DNA of 64,000 nt from Mycolicibacterium brisbanense. GTDB lineage: Bacteria > Actinomycetota > Actinomycetes > Mycobacteriales > Mycobacteriaceae. This document shows positions 34,722 through 43,451 of this stretch, one piece after another. Where the stretch lies: assembly GCF_001570425.1 (NCBI RefSeq), contig NZ_BCSX01000018.1:62001-126000 (forward strand). The letters are read 5' to 3'. The number at the start of each line of letters is the position of its first letter. The first letter of the stretch is position 1. The translations under genes and the position numbers were made by a program. Below the pieces are notes generated by a model. The model was not told the DNA's origin and made no database searches. It saw nothing but the letters and a program-made list of their open reading frames with translations.

Positions 34722-34928
34722 TCAGCGGTCGAAATCCAGGTCGTCGTCGAACGGGACGGCAGTGGCTTGTTCGATCAGATCCGCCTCGTCGGCATCCGTG
34801 TCGGGCGATATCCGCACCCTTGCGGGTTCGGACATGTCCTCGTCGTCGACGGTGACGGGAGTGAGCTGTTCGACCGCATCAGCCTCAGGTGCGTCGTCGT
34901 CAAAGGTTCTGTTGCCGGCATACGTCAT
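34722..34928 (-). CDS. Small acidic protein of unknown function
   Basis: This 68-residue protein is strongly acidic (many Asp/Glu) with a repeated element: EQLTPVTVDDED and EQATAVPFDDDLD. It has no membrane segment or signal. A GGAGGAAC ribosome-binding site just before the ATG at 34928 supports translation. It is first of a pair with the GerW-like gene. I do not recognise a family; it may be a disordered partner of that protein. Confidence 0.65.
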   Translation of the reverse strand: MTYAGNRTFDDDAPEADAVEQLTPVTVDDEDMSEPARVRISPDTDADEADLIEQATAVPFDDDLDFDR

Positions 34929-35004
34929 GATCGTTCCTCCCCGATCGGACCGCGATGGCCACCCCGATTGTCCTACTGGCGCCAGGGTGTTTCAACGGCA
35001 CCGG

Positions 35005-36033
35005 TCAGCGGGCCGGCGGGCCCGGTTTGGCCTGGGCGGCGTCGCGGCGCCGGGCAGCCATACCCGCCAGTGCCTCGAACACCACGCGGTGCGCGGCGTT
35101 CACGGTCAGCTCGGCGTGGTCGTAGGCGGGGGAGACCTCGACCACGTCCACGCCGGCGACGTCGTGGCTGTAGCACAGCTGGCGCACCATCCGCAGCAGG
35201 TCGGCGCTGGTGATGCCGCCCGGCTCCGGGGTGCCGGTGCCCGGTGCGTGTGCCGGATCGAGAACGTCGATATCGACTGAGAGATAGAGCTTTTCAGCTT
35301 TGGCCAGGGCTTCGCCGACGGCGTCGTTCATCACTTCCTTGAAGCCGCGGTCCCAGATCTCCTGCATGGTGTGCCACGTCATGCCCTGCTCTAACATCCA
35401 CTCGAACGTGTCTTGCGGCGGCCAGTATCCGCGCAGGCCGACCTGTACGAAGTGCGTGCCGGGCACCGCTCCGGACTCGATGAGCCGACGCATCGGCGTG
35501 CCGTGGCTGGCCAGGTTGCCTTCGATCATGTCGGCGGTGTCGGCATGTGCGTCGAAGTGCACGATGCCCACGTTGCCGTAGCCGTGCACGTCGGCGACCG
35601 CGGTGGCCGAGGGCCAGGTGATGGAATGGTCGCCGCCGAGCACGACAGGGACGATGCCGCGCGAGGCGACCGCGTGCACCCGCTCACGGATGTTGGCGTG
35701 CGACACCTCGGTCTGCCCGTGCGGGCAGTACGCGTCACCGAAGTCCACCACCTCGAGCCAGTCGAAGATCTCCAGCCCCAGGTCGAGGTGGTAGGTGCCG
35801 GGTTCATAAGCGGTGGCGCGGATGGCGCGCGGGCCGAAGCGCGCGCCGGGCCGGTTGGTCGTCCCGACGTCGAACGGGGCCCCGAGGATCGCGACATCGG
35901 GCTGCCACGAGTCGAGTTGGTCGACCTCGGTCAGGAAGGGGCGGTGGCCGAACGACACCATCCCGGAGTACGGCAGATCGAGCTGTTCGGCCATGCCAGG
36001 TGGCAGTTCTCGGTGTGCTCCGTGGTCGCGCAT
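35005..36033 (-). CDS. Agmatinase/arginase-family ureohydrolase
   Basis: This 342-residue dinuclear manganese hydrolase carries all family motifs: LGGDHSITWP (first His), VHFDAHADTAD (two Asp and a His) and YLSVDIDVLDPAHAPGTGTPEPGG (two Asp). Length and the GTGTPEPGG segment point to agmatinase, guanidinobutyrase or guanidinopropionase rather than arginase. It releases urea from a guanidino compound. Together with the permease/GS-like ligase genes upstream it suggests use of polyamine-type nitrogen sources (inference). A single leftward gene; the thioesterase gene ends 49 bases upstream. Confidence 0.88.
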   Translation of the reverse strand: MRDHGAHRELPPGMAEQLDLPYSGMVSFGHRPFLTEVDQLDSWQPDVAILGAPFDVGTTNRPGARFGPRAIRATAYEPGTYHLDLGLEIFDWLEVVDFGDAYCPHGQTEVSHANIRERVHAVASRGIVPVVLGGDHSITWPSATAVADVHGYGNVGIVHFDAHADTADMIEGNLASHGTPMRRLIESGAVPGTHFVQVGLRGYWPPQDTFEWMLEQGMTWHTMQEIWDRGFKEVMNDAVGEALAKAEKLYLSVDIDVLDPAHAPGTGTPEPGGITSADLLRMVRQLCYSHDVAGVDVVEVSPAYDHAELTVNAAHRVVFEALAGMAARRRDAAQAKPGPPAR

Positions 36034-36082
36034 GCGGCGACCCTACCGCCACCGTCGACGCGCTACGGCTGACCGGTGAGAC

Positions 36083-36505
36083 TCATTGCACGGCAACGGC
36101 TTTGAGTGCCGTGCGGAGAGGTTCGGGGACCGGTCGTTTGGCCCAGTCCGCGGTGGAGACGACGACGTAGACGTTGCGGCCGGTGACGGCGGGCCGTTCG
36201 GCGGTGGTGGCATCGGAGCTCAGCACCGTGAAGCCCAGGGTGAAGCTCGTCGTACCGAGGCGCTCGCACTGCGCGGTGACCCGCACGGCGTCGCGCCAGC
36301 GCACCGACGCCAGGTAGTCGATCTCGCTGTGCACCACCTGCACGTCGAATCCGGAGGCGATGAGGTCGGGGTAGCTTTCGCCGAGGTGATCCAACAGTGC
36401 ACCGAACGTCTCGTCGAACCACGTCAGGTAGTGCCCGTTGAACACCACACCCTGCTGGTCGATCTCCGCGTACCGCGGCACGATCGGAAAACTGAACTCC
36501 GTCAC
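36083..36505 (-). CDS. Acyl-CoA thioesterase, 4HBT/YbgC type
   Basis: This 140-residue hotdog protein has RYAEIDQQGVVFNGHYLTWFDE, the 4-hydroxybenzoyl-CoA thioesterase signature with catalytic Asp in the D-x-x-G-V-V-F-N pattern, followed by VVHSEIDYLASVRWRDAV. It hydrolyses an acyl-CoA of unknown chain. The GTG start is supported by GAAAGGG about 7 bases upstream. It is divergent from the threonine dehydratase gene with 65 bases between. Confidence 0.88.
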   Translation of the reverse strand: MTEFSFPIVPRYAEIDQQGVVFNGHYLTWFDETFGALLDHLGESYPDLIASGFDVQVVHSEIDYLASVRWRDAVRVTAQCERLGTTSFTLGFTVLSSDATTAERPAVTGRNVYVVVSTADWAKRPVPEPLRTALKAVAVQ

Positions 36506-36570
36506 CTGAACACCCTTTCGCCGACACCCGGGCGCGAGCCACTGTAGCGCCGCGGTGTTGACTTGGCGGC

Positions 36571-37536
36571 GTGAGACTGGTGACCATCGAGGACATCCGT
36601 GCCGCCGCCGGGCGTATCGCCGCTGACGTGGTTCGTACTCCGCTGTTGCGTGCCGCGTGGGGCGACGCGGACCGTCCGTTGTGGCTCAAACCCGAGAATC
36701 TGCAACCCATCGGTGCGTTCAAGATCCGCGGCGCGTTCAACGCGCTCGGCGTGCTGGATCCGCAGGTGCGGAATCGGGGAGTGGTGGCGTACTCCAGCGG
36801 CAACCACGCCCAGGCGGTCGCCTTCGCCGCTACGCGCTACGGCGTCGCCGCGCACATCGTGATGCCCGAGGAAACGCCCGCGGTCAAGGTCGACGCGACC
36901 AGGGCGCACGGCGCGCAGGTGGTGCTGTGTGCCGCGGGCCAGCGCGAACGGGTGGCCGCAGAACTCGTCGAACGCACCGGCGGTGTCCTGATACCGCCGT
37001 TCGACCACCCGGCTGTCATCGCCGGTCAGGGGACCGCCGGGCTGGAGATCGCCGAGGACCTCCCCGCTGTCGCGACGGTGCTGATTCCCATCAGCGGTGG
37101 CGGGCTGGCCTCCGGGATCGGCACCGCGATCCGCGCACTGTGCCCGCACGCCAAGATATTTGGTGTCGAACCCGAGCTGGCGGCAGACACCGCCGAAGCG
37201 CTGGCGTGCGGCCATCTGGTGGATTGGCCAGTGGCACAACGTAACCGGACCATTGCCGACGGATTGCGCTCCACCCCGTCGGCGCTGACGTTTGCCCACC
37301 TGCAACACGTTCTCGACGGTGTCATCACGGTCAGCGAGGACGAGATCCGCACGGCGGTACGGGAACTGGCGCAGCGCGCGCATCTGATCGCCGAACCCAG
37401 TGGTGCCGTTGCGCTCGCCGGCTACCGCAGGGGGCCGCTGCCCGCCGGTCCAACGGTGGTCATCGTCTCAGGCGGCAACATCGAACCGACACTGCTGGGC
37501 GACATTCTCTCCGGCGGGCAGGACACGCGGGGCTGA
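36571..37536 (+). CDS. Threonine/serine dehydratase (PLP fold type II)
   Basis: This 321-residue PLP enzyme has its Schiff-base lysine in IGAFKIRGAFNAL, a phosphate-binding loop ISGGGLASGIG, and SSGNHAQAVA as the substrate loop. It has no ACT domain, so it is the catabolic, short form that is not feedback-inhibited by isoleucine. It would deaminate L-threonine or L-serine to 2-oxo acids. Start GTG 36571. A hairpin follows the stop. Confidence 0.87.
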   Translation: MRLVTIEDIRAAAGRIAADVVRTPLLRAAWGDADRPLWLKPENLQPIGAFKIRGAFNALGVLDPQVRNRGVVAYSSGNHAQAVAFAATRYGVAAHIVMPEETPAVKVDATRAHGAQVVLCAAGQRERVAAELVERTGGVLIPPFDHPAVIAGQGTAGLEIAEDLPAVATVLIPISGGGLASGIGTAIRALCPHAKIFGVEPELAADTAEALACGHLVDWPVAQRNRTIADGLRSTPSALTFAHLQHVLDGVITVSEDEIRTAVRELAQRAHLIAEPSGAVALAGYRRGPLPAGPTVVIVSGGNIEPTLLGDILSGGQDTRG

Positions 37537-37552
37537 CGGGGCGCCCTGATTC

Positions 37553-37579
37553 CGGGCGGTAATTTACCGCGTCCGCCCG
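37553..37579 (+). terminator. Hairpin after the dehydratase gene
   Basis: CGGGCGG and CCGCCCG pair around a 13-nt loop. A competing inner hairpin GCGGTAA/TTACCGC overlaps it. It begins 16 bases after the stop codon. Confidence 0.5.
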
Positions 37580-37805
37580 CAAAATCGATTCCCGTCCTGT
37601 GCACTGCGTTCACCCGGCACAGCACATATTGACGTGCGGCACCCGCGCCGAAGCGGCCGGTCACCAGGTGTACTTGCCCGGTGAGGCCCGGGTATGGTCA
37701 GCCCGAACAGGTGGACGGCGGCCACACTTCCAGGCCCGCGGTATGTTGCGTAGTCGCGTTGCGGCGGGCCACCGTTTCGTGGCCACAGCTCCGAGGGGAG
37801 TACGT

Positions 37806-39113
37806 GTGGACGCGGTGCTCGGCGTCTCGATGACGGGATCCAGCGTCGGTCTGGTCCTGGCCGAAGGACGCGACGGGGACGGCACCACGCTGGCCCGCGA
37901 CACGATCGATCTGCGGTCCTACAACGAGCGCGACGTCTGCGACGAGGTCGTATCCGCGGTGGCGCACCTCGACGCGCTGGCGGCGGGCAGCGGCCACGAA
38001 TTGCGCTCGGTCGGCGTCACGTGGAGTGACTACGCCGAACGCGAGGCGTCCCAGGTGATCAAGACGCTCCCGGAGTCCGGCTTCCCGAGTGTGGTGCCGG
38101 TCCGGTTGCCCCAGGCCACCGAGGCGCTGGCCCGCGGCATCGCCGACGTCGTCGGGTTCGACTCGACGGTGGTCTGCATCATCGAACCCGAGATGGTCAT
38201 CGCACTGACCGTTCGGCCCGGCGGCGGGCCGGTACGCAGCGCGGTCAACCACCTCGTCGACGGTGACGAGGGGCTGTCCGACTGGCTGCGCGGTGTTTTC
38301 GCCGCCGCAGCCCCGCGTCCGGATGCGGTGGTGGTGGTCGGGTCGGCGGGTGACCTGACCGGCGTCATGCCCCGGCTGGAACGGACGCTCGGGGTTCCGG
38401 TGTACACGCCTGCCGAAGCCGAGCTGGCGCTGGCCCGCGGTGCGGCCCTCTCCTCGGCGCGACGCGGTCGGTTCATGTTCGACGGCAGCCCCGTTGCACG
38501 CCGGAAACACTGGACTGCAGCAACTTTCGCGCCGGTGGCGATGTTGGCCGGGGGTGTGGTGACGTTCGTCGTTTCGACCTCCGTTGCGGTCAGCATGCAC
38601 CTCGTGACGGGCCAGGAACCCGCGCCACCGAGCACCCGTCCGGCCGTCAACGTCTCGGGCGCGTCAGCGGCGGTGCCTGCACCGCCGCCCGCGGCGGTTG
38701 CGCCGACGCCACAGGCCCAGATCGTCGAGTCGGCGCCCGTCGAATCGTCCGCACCGCAACCACTGGCGCCGGAATTCGTCACCGCGCCCAGCATCGATCA
38801 GCCTGCCGCCGGGGTTCCGGTTCCTCAGGAGGCACCCGGCGGCCAGGTTCCCGACGTGCCCGCGGCGACGCCGGACGCGCCGCCGCAGGCGGAGGTCCCC
38901 GCCGCGCCCGCGGCGCAGGAGGATCCCGCCACCAAGCTGCCGCTGCGCATGCGGATCCTCGGGCGATTGGGGCGCCTGCACCCGGCGCCGGACGTCGCGA
39001 CCGAGCAGCTCCCCGACCAGGCCGGTGCGGCCGTGCCCGCGCAACCGCCGGCCTCCGCTCCCGACCAGCCGCTTCCCGCGCAGGACGTGCCGGCACCGCC
39101 CCCGGTGCCATAG
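37806..39113 (+). CDS. DUF7159-like protein with TM helix and Ala/Pro-rich tail
   Basis: This 435-residue protein has an N-terminal ASKHA-like domain (residues 1-220) that starts VDAVLGVSMTGSSVGLVLAEG and includes VVVVGSAGDLTGVMPRLERTLGVPV, a pattern seen in a mycobacterial family of actin-like folds. A single membrane helix at about 240-262 follows. The remaining 170 residues are Ala/Pro-rich and probably periplasmic or wall-spanning. Function is unknown. GTG at 37806 is chosen with GAGGGGA just upstream. It is a monocistronic gene. Confidence 0.75.
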   Translation: MDAVLGVSMTGSSVGLVLAEGRDGDGTTLARDTIDLRSYNERDVCDEVVSAVAHLDALAAGSGHELRSVGVTWSDYAEREASQVIKTLPESGFPSVVPVRLPQATEALARGIADVVGFDSTVVCIIEPEMVIALTVRPGGGPVRSAVNHLVDGDEGLSDWLRGVFAAAAPRPDAVVVVGSAGDLTGVMPRLERTLGVPVYTPAEAELALARGAALSSARRGRFMFDGSPVARRKHWTAATFAPVAMLAGGVVTFVVSTSVAVSMHLVTGQEPAPPSTRPAVNVSGASAAVPAPPPAAVAPTPQAQIVESAPVESSAPQPLAPEFVTAPSIDQPAAGVPVPQEAPGGQVPDVPAATPDAPPQAEVPAAPAAQEDPATKLPLRMRILGRLGRLHPAPDVATEQLPDQAGAAVPAQPPASAPDQPLPAQDVPAPPPVP

Positions 39114-39353
39114 TCCACCCGCACGGGCCGGTGGCAATTACCGAGTCGTTTTCGGTATCGAGCGATCTCGCCCGGCGCGGTGTTGCTGGTGGACCGTGGC
39201 GCACCACACCCATCCCGGGGCGGATGAAACGTTCCTGCCGCGGGTGTCGATGCAATAAGCGTGACTCGCCTCCCTCGTGAATCCGATGCGACGCCTACCG
39301 GCCTCGGCCTGCGATTACCGCGGCGGGGGGAGCGGACGAACTACACTGCAGGA

Positions 39354-40139
39354 ATGCTGAACACCTCGTCGCCCGGTCCTCGAACCGCGCTGGGATCGGT
39401 CCGAAAAGTGTTTGCGGTGATCGGGATCGCCACCCTGGCCCTCGCCGGCTCGGTTAACGTCGCGGCGGCAGCCGTCAGTACCCCGAATCCGGTGGCGACG
39501 GTCGAGCCGTCGGCAGGAGCCGTCGTCGGGGTGGCGTACCCGGTGACCGTGACGTTCAGCGCTCCGGTGATCGACCGCGGGGCCGCCGAGCACAGCCTGC
39601 GGGTGACGACCTCGGCGGGGACCGCGCCGACCGGCAAGGTCACCTGGTTGAGCAATGACGTGATGCGATGGACGCCCGATCAGTTCTACCCGGCTCACTC
39701 CACCATTTCGGTGAGCGCCGAGGGCTTCAAGACCAGCTTCGAAACCGGCGCCACCGTGCTCGGCGTGGCCGACATCAGCGCCCACACCTTCACCGTCAGC
39801 ATCGACGGTCAGGTCGCCCGCACCATGCCCGCTTCGATGGGCAAGCCCAAGCACCCGACTCCCGTCGGTTCCTTCACCGCACTGTCGAAAGAGAAGACGG
39901 TGGTGATGGATTCGCGGACCATCGGCATCCCGTTGAGCGATCCGGAAGGGTACAAGCTGACCGTCAACGACGCGGTCCGGGTCACCTGGGGCGGGGTGTA
40001 CGTGCACTCGGCGCCGTGGTCGGTGGCACAACAGGGCAATTCGAACGTCAGCCACGGCTGCATCAACCTCAGCCCGGACAACGCGGCGTGGTACTTCAAC
40101 ACCGTCAACATCGGTGATCCGATCATCATCAACGCCTGA
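39354..40139 (+). CDS. ldtA: L,D-transpeptidase LdtA (LdtMt1-like)
   Basis: This 261-residue peptidoglycan cross-linking enzyme makes 3-to-3 bonds. A signal/anchor helix lies at about 15-40, then an Ig-like domain (45-135) and the YkuD catalytic domain. The catalytic motif is SHGCIN with Cys236, and His218 and His234 complete the site. Sequence and length correspond to LdtMt1 (Rv0116c), the short type without a second Ig domain. Such enzymes help carbapenem-sensitive wall remodelling. The ATG at 39354 follows GCAGGA. It is monocistronic and converges with the XRE gene 3 bases later. Confidence 0.95.
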   Translation: MLNTSSPGPRTALGSVRKVFAVIGIATLALAGSVNVAAAAVSTPNPVATVEPSAGAVVGVAYPVTVTFSAPVIDRGAAEHSLRVTTSAGTAPTGKVTWLSNDVMRWTPDQFYPAHSTISVSAEGFKTSFETGATVLGVADISAHTFTVSIDGQVARTMPASMGKPKHPTPVGSFTALSKEKTVVMDSRTIGIPLSDPEGYKLTVNDAVRVTWGGVYVHSAPWSVAQQGNSNVSHGCINLSPDNAAWYFNTVNIGDPIIINA

Positions 40140-40142
40140 CGC

Positions 40143-40913
40143 TCAGCGCAGCGCCGCCGCGGTAGCCGCGTCGGCGGGCAGGAATGCCTCGATGCTGAGC
40201 TCGGCCGCGGTGAGGTCCAGCGCCGTACCGAACGTCGTGACCGTGCTCAGGAACGTCAGCGGGCCGTGTTCGGTGTCCAGCTCCAGTGGCACCACAACGC
40301 CGCCGAGATCCCGGATCGGCGCCGACCCGCCGGGATAGGACTCGATCTCGGACAGCAGCGCGGCCAGCTCGTCGGACCCGCTGACGGACACCTCGCGTTG
40401 CAGCCTGCTGATCAGGTGATGACGCCACTCGGCCAGATTGCGGATCCGCGGCGCCATGCCCTCGGGATGCAGCGTGATCCGCAACGCATTGGGCTGGGCG
40501 AGCAGGTGCTCGGCGACGCCCTGCAACAGCAGCGCCGTTCCGGCGTTGGCCTGCACCAGGTTCCACGCCCGGTCGATAACTACGCACGGGTACGGGTGGT
40601 AGGCCTCCAGCACCCGCGTCACGCCGTCCCGCAACGCGGCCATATCGGGATCGTCAAGGGGGCGTTCGCCGTACACCGGGGCAAGCCCCGCGGCCATCAG
40701 CAACCGATTCTGTTCCCGCAGTGGAACATCCAGCACCGAGGCGAGTCGTAGCACCATCGCCCGACTCGGGGTTGAGCGCCCGGTTTCGATGAAGCTGACG
40801 TGCCGCGCCGACACGTCCGCCTCGATCGCCAGCTCGAGCTGACTGATCCGGCGGCGCTGCCGCCACTCACGCATCAATGTGCCGATGGATGACTGCCTGG
40901 TCGCCGTGGTCAC
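40143..40913 (-). CDS. XRE-family regulator with MmyB-like ligand domain
   Basis: This 256-residue regulator has an N-terminal helix-turn-helix RISQLELAIEADVSARHVSFIETGRSTPS (about residues 20-48) and a C-terminal MmyB-like ligand-binding domain (YPCVVIDRAWNLVQANAG, about 100-250). MmyB-type members often bind fatty acids and control catabolic genes. I chose GTG at 40913 because it leaves the two palindromes at 40950-40976 upstream as operators; an ATG at 40973 would add 20 residues and cover them. It probably controls itself and the divergent membrane-protein gene. Confidence 0.85.
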   Translation of the reverse strand: MTTATRQSSIGTLMREWRQRRRISQLELAIEADVSARHVSFIETGRSTPSRAMVLRLASVLDVPLREQNRLLMAAGLAPVYGERPLDDPDMAALRDGVTRVLEAYHPYPCVVIDRAWNLVQANAGTALLLQGVAEHLLAQPNALRITLHPEGMAPRIRNLAEWRHHLISRLQREVSVSGSDELAALLSEIESYPGGSAPIRDLGGVVVPLELDTEHGPLTFLSTVTTFGTALDLTAAELSIEAFLPADAATAAALR

Positions 40914-40949
40914 CCGACCAGTCTCGGCGACGGCACGTTGCTGCGCCAC

Positions 40950-40976
40950 TACCTCTGAGGTAATTGCGCCCATTAC
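40950..40976. promoter_or_regulatory. Overlapping palindromes between the XRE gene and the divergent gene
   Basis: TACCTC-T-GAGGTA (40950-40962) is a perfect 6-bp arm palindrome, and GTAAT/ATTAC (40960-40976) overlaps its right end. They lie 37-63 bases upstream of the XRE start and 55-81 bases upstream of the divergent gene, as expected for an autoregulatory operator. Confidence 0.5.
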
Positions 40977-41030
40977 GCACACCGGCGAGCGTGGTGATGT
41001 CGGGACAAACTCTGAAGTACAGGAGGCGCC

Positions 41031-41387
41031 ATGGTTCACCTCACCCGCCCGGCTACGCCGATCCCACGATGGTTGCGCTTCGTGATGACAGCCGACCGCG
41101 CGGGCTCGGCCGCCTATGTGGGTACCGGATTCTTCTTCGCGCCGGTGCTGGCGGTGGTATCGCCGTGGCCGGCGGTGACCGTGGTGCTGTGGATCGTGAT
41201 CGCCGTGTTCGGGCTGTGGCTGGGTCTTTTGGGCATAGCCATGGCAACCGGATTGGCCATCGTGTTGCGCAGCGGCGCCGAAATCCCAGAGGACTACTGG
41301 CGTTCGATCATTGACTACCCTGGTCATGATGCGGCACAGGGCATTTCGCATTCGCAGTGCCGCGGTAGTCGACCTGCCAATGTTTGA
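41031..41387 (+). CDS. Small two-helix membrane protein
   Basis: This 118-residue protein has two hydrophobic helices (about 28-50 and 51-80) and a conserved-looking SGAEIPEDYWRSIIDYP tail. A strong CAGGAGG ribosome-binding site precedes the ATG. No family is recognised. It is divergent from the XRE regulator and probably controlled by it. The last 80 bases run through the end of the convergent CYP125 gene, so the C-terminal 26 residues may be less constrained. Confidence 0.65.
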   Translation: MVHLTRPATPIPRWLRFVMTADRAGSAAYVGTGFFFAPVLAVVSPWPAVTVVLWIVIAVFGLWLGLLGIAMATGLAIVLRSGAEIPEDYWRSIIDYPGHDAAQGISHSQCRGSRPANV

Positions 41388-42588
41388 TGCCGTTGAGCCA
41401 ACCCGACCGTAGCCGTTCGGGTTCGGCCAGCGGCGCGAGGTCGGGCATCTCGTCGGCGATGGCATTGAACATCAGGTCGATGGTCATCCTGGCCAGGTTC
41501 GCGCCGATGCAGTAGTGCGCGCCGGTACCGCCGAATCCCACGTGCGGGTTGGGATTTCGCAAGATATCGAAAGTGTACGGATCGTCGAACACCTCCTCGT
41601 CGAAGTTGGCCGAGCGGTAGAACATCACCACCCGCTGTCCCTTCTTGATCTGCACCCCGGATAGTTCGGTGTCCGCGAGCGCAGTGCGCTGGAACGATGT
41701 CACCGGAGTGGCCCAGCGGACGATCTCGTCGGCCGCGGTGGCCGGCCGTTGCCGCTTGAACAGCTCCCACTGGTCGGGGAACTCGGTGAACGCCATCATG
41801 CCCTGGGTGATCGAGTTGCGGGTCGTCTCATTGCCCGCAACAGCCAGCAGGATCACGAAGAAGCCGAACTCGTCGTCGGAGAGCTTGTGGCCCTCGACAT
41901 CGGCCTGCACCAGCGTGGTCACCAGATCGTCGCCGGGGTTGGCGGACCGCTCGGCTGCCATCTTCATCCCGTACATGATCAGCTCCACCGACGCCGACAT
42001 GGCGTCGTTGCCGGCAAACTCAGGATCCTGGTTGCCGACCATCTGATTGGACCAGTCGAAGAGCTTCTTACGGTCTTCTTGCGGCACCCCCATGAGCCCG
42101 GCGATGGCCTGCAGCGGCAGTTCACACGACACCTGCTCGACGAAGTCGCCGGCGTTCTCGGCGGCCGCGGCCTTGACGATGGTGCGGGCGCGCCGGGCGA
42201 GGTCATCACGCAGCTTTTCCACGGCACGTGGGGTGAATGCCCGCGAGACGATCTTGCGTAGGTGAGTGTGATGCGGGGCGTCCATGTTGAGCAGCACGAA
42301 CTTTCCGTGCTCGATCTGCTGGGAGATGCTGCCCTCGGGGTAGCGGGGCAGGGCGGTCTTCTCCTGGCTGGAAAAGACGTCGCTGCGCAAGGACACCTCC
42401 TTGACGTCCCTGTGCTTGGTGACGACCCAGAATCCGCCGTCATCGAAGCCCGTGCCGTCGACGGGCTGTTCGTTCCACCAGATCGGCGCCAGCTTGCGCA
42501 TCTGGGCCAGCTCGTCGACCGGCAGCCGTTGGGCGTAGATGTCGGGGTCCGTGAAGTCGAATCCGGGCGGGAGATTCAGGGTCGGCAT
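41308..42588 (-). CDS. cyp125: Cytochrome P450 CYP125 (steroid C26/27-hydroxylase type)
   Basis: This 426-residue P450 is strongly similar to M. tuberculosis CYP125A1 (Rv3545c), starting at NLPPGFDFTDPDIYA. The I-helix is AVAGNETTRNSI, ExxR is in DEIVRW, and the haem loop FGGTGAHYCIGANLAR has Cys360 as axial ligand. CYP125 oxidises the terminal methyl of the sterol side chain, starting side-chain breakdown. Mycobacteria of the M. smegmatis group carry more than one CYP125; this genomic place corresponds to a secondary one (CYP125A4 type; inference). A KstR-like box lies 109 bases upstream. The 3' end overlaps a convergent small gene. Confidence 0.95.
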   Translation of the reverse strand: MPTLNLPPGFDFTDPDIYAQRLPVDELAQMRKLAPIWWNEQPVDGTGFDDGGFWVVTKHRDVKEVSLRSDVFSSQEKTALPRYPEGSISQQIEHGKFVLLNMDAPHHTHLRKIVSRAFTPRAVEKLRDDLARRARTIVKAAAAENAGDFVEQVSCELPLQAIAGLMGVPQEDRKKLFDWSNQMVGNQDPEFAGNDAMSASVELIMYGMKMAAERSANPGDDLVTTLVQADVEGHKLSDDEFGFFVILLAVAGNETTRNSITQGMMAFTEFPDQWELFKRQRPATAADEIVRWATPVTSFQRTALADTELSGVQIKKGQRVVMFYRSANFDEEVFDDPYTFDILRNPNPHVGFGGTGAHYCIGANLARMTIDLMFNAIADEMPDLAPLAEPERLRSGWLNGIKHWQVDYRGTANAKCPVPHHDQGSQ

Positions 42589-42696
42589 GGCGTGGAGTGC
42601 TCCCTCGCGACGACGTTGTGTAGTGTTGTGACTCCTTGCTACACCACAGCTGGCGGGGTGTGCAGCGGGTTACACAAAGTCGGATGACCTCGGTTT

Positions 42697-42710
42697 TGGA
42701 ACGTGTTCCG
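42697..42710. promoter_or_regulatory. KstR-like operator upstream of cyp125
   Basis: TGGAACGTGTTCCG matches TNNAACNNGTTNNA except the last base. It lies in the divergent region, 109 bases from the cyp125 start and 85 from the Pro-rich gene, so either or both could be controlled. Confidence 0.6.
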
Positions 42711-42794
42711 ATTCGGCCGGTGTAACGATTGGGTGGCACCGCCGATGGACCCAGCGCTACCATCAGCCCCTGGAGTAACAGCGAGAGGCCACCG

Positions 42795-43436
42795 ATGACC
42801 GTCGACATCCGAAAGCTTGCGTGCGCGGCTGCGTGCTGCGCGTCGGCTCCCGTCGTCGCGCTGATGATCGCAGCGGCGGCGTCAGCCGATCCAGGCTTGC
42901 CAGTACCGCCCCCGGATCCCGGCGCCGCGCCGGCGCCTCAGGCGGCTGCACCGGGCCCCCAGGCGGCCGATCCGGCCGCCTCCGGAGCGCTTCCCGTGCC
43001 GCCTTCGGGCACCCCACACCTGGCCAGTCCGGACTCGCTGCCGCCGGGATCGACCATGGATCCCAGCGCGCAGGATCCTGACAGCCCCAACGTGAGCTAT
43101 CTCAAGGATCTGTGGCACGCGGTCCAGAACAACGAGATCAGCGGCAAGCAGGCATTGCTCCTGGGCCTCGCGCAGCGCAACATGAGCACCCCGATTCCGA
43201 ATCAGGCACCCGGGCCGAACGTGCCGCTCTCACCGGGCGACCCTGCGCCCCAGGGCGCACCCGGGGCGCACACCGTCGCCCCGGCAGGTCCCGTCCTGCC
43301 CGGCGCACCTGCTCCCGCCGCCGCCCCGGTACCCGGTAACGCGCCGGCTCCGGCAAATGTCCCGGCACCGCCGCCCCCTGCGCCGTGGAACCCGTTCGCG
43401 CCGCCGCCGGCCGATCCGGCTCCGCCGCTGCCCTGA
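42795..43436 (+). CDS. Secreted Ala/Pro-rich protein
   Basis: This 213-residue protein has a signal peptide (about residues 1-31, ending AAAASA). The mature part is mostly Ala/Pro with one structured-looking helix, NVSYLKDLWHAVQNNEISGKQALLLGLAQ (about 100-130), flanked by low-complexity tails. The pattern recalls mycobacterial exported Ala/Pro-rich glycoproteins but no family is certain. It is divergent from cyp125 and could respond to the same KstR-like box. It converges with the molybdopterin oxidoreductase gene, 15 bases between stops. Confidence 0.75.
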   Translation: MTVDIRKLACAAACCASAPVVALMIAAAASADPGLPVPPPDPGAAPAPQAAAPGPQAADPAASGALPVPPSGTPHLASPDSLPPGSTMDPSAQDPDSPNVSYLKDLWHAVQNNEISGKQALLLGLAQRNMSTPIPNQAPGPNVPLSPGDPAPQGAPGAHTVAPAGPVLPGAPAPAAAPVPGNAPAPANVPAPPPPAPWNPFAPPPADPAPPLP

Positions 43437-43451
43437 GCGCGGCCCGCGGGC

